In this document: one piece after another, positions 61,266-64,000 of the stretch | Numbering within the stretch: the stretch's first letter is position 1 | Layout of the letters: each line of letters opens with the position of its first letter | Source: Sclerurus mexicanus | Lineage: Eukaryota; Chordata; Aves; Passeriformes; Furnariidae | Direction of reading: 5' to 3' | Assembly: GCA_013396755.1 (NCBI GenBank) | Contig: VWZF01007082.1 | Span: 124,001-188,000, forward strand | Length of the DNA stretch: 64,000 nucleotides | Notes under the pieces: model-generated | Told to the model about the DNA's origin: nothing | Databases searched by the model: none | What the model saw: the letters and a program-made list of their open reading frames with translations, nothing else | Made by a program: the position numbers and the translations under genes

Positions 61266-64000
61266 TAAGACTTTGCCTTGTAACGAGAGCATATTTCCCT
61301 TCAAAATAAACAGAAACCAACATGGGCATAGAGTTGCAAGTTAGGGGAAAAAAAATGGTGTTTTCCTTTCCAATAGTCCCAGTTTCTACTAACCACCATT
61401 TAAAGGAGACTTGTGATAAGACTTCTTTAGATTGCATATCACGGAAGAGTGATTTAGAAAATAGGTGTGCCTCAGAGCCAGGGTTATGGAGCCAAGTTTC
61501 ATTACCTGCTACCACCCCAAATACCCCAGGTACGGATTTGGGTCTATGTTAGTTACATTTAGCAATCTTTTTCAAATAGCTCTGATTCTTCTCGGTCCTC
61601 CTTTCTTAGAAATAGACTTCACATCGTCTGGGGTTTTTAAAAAAGGCTGGAAGACTGAGGAATTTTGCTTATTCAGTGAAGTCCTTCTCTGACCTTGCTT
61701 GTACCTTGAAGTACTAACATTTTGTCTCAAAAAATTTCCAGCCCAGACAATTGGTATCATTAGCAGCAACTCAGCAACTTTGGTTCAAATCTATCTTTTG
61801 AAGGCTCTGAAACTCCTTTTTTTTTTTTTTTGCCCTTAATTCCTGTACAATTTCAGATTTATCGATCTCTACACAAAGAGATCTGTCTACACAGTTGTAT
61901 AGATGGATGGAGAAGTGTGACATAAAAAAAAAAAAAGGTCTCGAGAAAGCATGGGTTTTGCTAGATTCACAATTAAATCTTCTGGTGTTGTTCTGAAGAT
62001 GGCATTTTTACAGCTCAAATGCTGGAGTAAAGAGCCATTGTTCACCTAGATACAAAATTGCTCTTCTGTGTGCAGAATATGTAAGGCAATGCTTGGAATT
62101 TGTGCAAATATTTAGCCTGGTGGCACTCTGATTCAGAAAGGAGTCAGACAGTCTGCTGAAATATTCAGCTGCAACATAATAGCAGTTCTTAAAATACTCC
62201 AGCTTAAAATGCCACCCAGAGAAAACTTATTTAGTCTTTTCTCAGTTGTCTGTTGAGTCAGCCACTTGTGAAAAGGCAATAAACAGGAAGAAATTCAGGA
62301 ATTAGCATGGCAACCTTCGATAACTCTCTTCTTCAGTTCAGAAAAAAGTGAACATTTATAAAATACATGAGCAAAGCATCTGAGGTTTGCAATATATTTA
62401 GGTTTCTTGAAGAATCTAGAAAAGGTTTTGAAATGGAATAGTCAAATAGGAAAGCTAAATCTATTCAAAAATTACTATTTGCATATGTTTCTGTATATTG
62501 TGCGGAGTTTTGCAGAGAACTTTGCTGTTTCCTGTGTCCAGATACTTCTTCACGATCCTTAATTTCATGCTGACCCAGATTTAGTGATGTATGGAGCAGT
62601 CTAGAAGCAGTTGCAATGGTATTATTGGCATAGGTGTTTTGATATCCATCAAAATGAAGGATGCTGTGGTTTCTTCCCACTTCTCAGGGTGTACCCTCCT
62701 GTCCACAAAGTGCCCCATCAGTTGGATGCTCAGAGCAGCTGGTACAGAATCTACTCAGACATACAGCTCCAAAATTCCTTCTTTGTGTTGTTACCCTAAA
62801 GATGCTTGTTAACTCCTCTTACTTCAGTGTGATAGCTCTCACGTTTATTTTCACATTCTCTGCTATCTTTAGCAGACTTCGGGAGTGTTAAAATAAACAT
62901 TCTTTGCCTAGTCATGTGGCCCTTCTCCATTTGGCAAACAAAATTGCATGGCTCTCCTTAGTATTTTACTTTTTTGGAGTGGTGAGAGTTAAGGCTCATG
63001 GCTGAGCTGCATCTACAAAGTCAGCAGGGGTGGCACACAGGATGGCTTTACCTCATGCAGGAGTGGGGGAAATTGTTGGCCTTTGAGATGCATGTGAATC
63101 TGTGGCTTTCACAGCAGCTTAGAAATGCAACCCATGCCAGCTTGTCTTCTGATTCCAAATTTCTTCAAGGATTAATGGGTCTGCAGCAAAACACAGCTTC
63201 TCCTTCTGTACTGAGCAGTCATCATCATCTTTCTTAGATCCAGTGAAGCTCTGTCCAAGGAGACACCTAAAGCAAACACGGGAAAATCTGGCAAATACTT
63301 GAGTGAGAATGATACTGTGAGAGCCAACAGGAAGCAGGATGTCACAAATACAGGCGCTCAGACAACTGTATTGGACATGACAATGAGACATATCCATAAG
63401 GGTCACATCTGAGGTGATTTCCGTTATTTAAAAAAGGTTCTTAGTAAAGGCAGTAGATATTTTTGCTTAAAACAAAACAATAGTGAAGGGTCAGTCTCAG
63501 GATTCAGCTCATTGAATATTCTTTGCATAATGCCCAGCAACCTGCAAAGCCAATTTCCTTAAATAACTGGTGTTATTAGCACATAAAGCTTTTCTGTCAG
63601 TTTTTTGTTTTATATAATTGATCATGAACTCATTTGGTATTAATGGAAATCCCATGTGTTCACATGCTGTCATTTATCAGTAATTAATGTATCATTGTTT
63701 AAATTGTGTTACTGGCCATCCAATAGCTGTGAACCTCTCAAAAATTCTCAGAAGGAATCGTTTTATTTTCCTTGGCTTTGTGGTTGCAGCCCATACTTGT
63801 CATGCACATATATACTGAATGAGGAAAGGATTCCAGGTGTGTAGCCATCCAAAGAGGATAGCTTAATCACACAACAGCACAGTTGCCTGCATATGTTTGA
63901 GAAGCAGAGAAAACTTTTCATCAAGCTGTGGGGATCCTTACAATTTCTGTTGTAACTGTAGAACAGGAGAGGTCCTCAGCCCCTCTGTAGGCACTGATTT
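61266..64000. other. Intergenic DNA upstream of MAP10
   Basis: No gene is supported. Homopolymer runs of T (about 61818-61831) and A (about 61924-61935) are present. Frames up to 95 codons are unrecognised. In human the next gene on this side is SIPA1L2, but none of it is visible here. Confidence 0.5.

Overview
The window looks like nuclear DNA from a bird, most likely a songbird. The evidence is several CR1 LINE fragments in both orientations, a short element with a tRNA-Ile-like head and a CR1-like tail (the architecture of the passerine TguSINE1 family), a probable ERVL-type solo LTR, compact GC-rich gene starts in an AT-rich background, and a recognisable vertebrate gene pair. There are no operons, CRISPR arrays or phage-like blocks. 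Nearly all short open frames between the two genes look like chance frames or lie over repeats.

Left edge (1-3587): the 5' part of NTPCR, a THEP1-family nucleoside triphosphatase, on the minus strand. Only coding exon 1 (3553-3586, 11 codons plus one base) and exon 2 (218-380) are inside; later exons lie beyond the left edge. Intron 1 falls within the Walker A motif. The GC-rich first exon and promoter are scrambled in this assembly: two partial versions of the same locus (2532-3328 and 3353-3924) stand in series, joined by single Ns and a 21-N gap.

Middle (3925-58695): about 55 kb of AT-rich intergenic DNA with no gene I can support. It holds an apparently artificial 705-bp direct duplication joined by one N (5473-6883), the probable solo LTR (7231-7948), the SINE (22411-22560), CR1 fragments of different ages, small tandem repeats, a 12-bp-arm hairpin and a G-rich run able to form a quadruplex.

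Right part (58696-61020): MAP10 (microtubule-associated protein 10), an apparently intronless gene on the minus strand. About 631 C-terminal codons are intact, including the HPHLAWLY motif. The N-terminal region is lost in or next to a 104-N gap. A CR1 fragment follows upstream of the gene, then 2.7 kb of unremarkable DNA.

NTPCR and MAP10 are neighbours in the same relative orientation in human 1q42 (from memory), so this is conserved synteny rather than a functional operon. I found no convincing undescribed biological system. The most useful observations are the assembly artefacts that damage both gene starts and the lineage-informative SINE.
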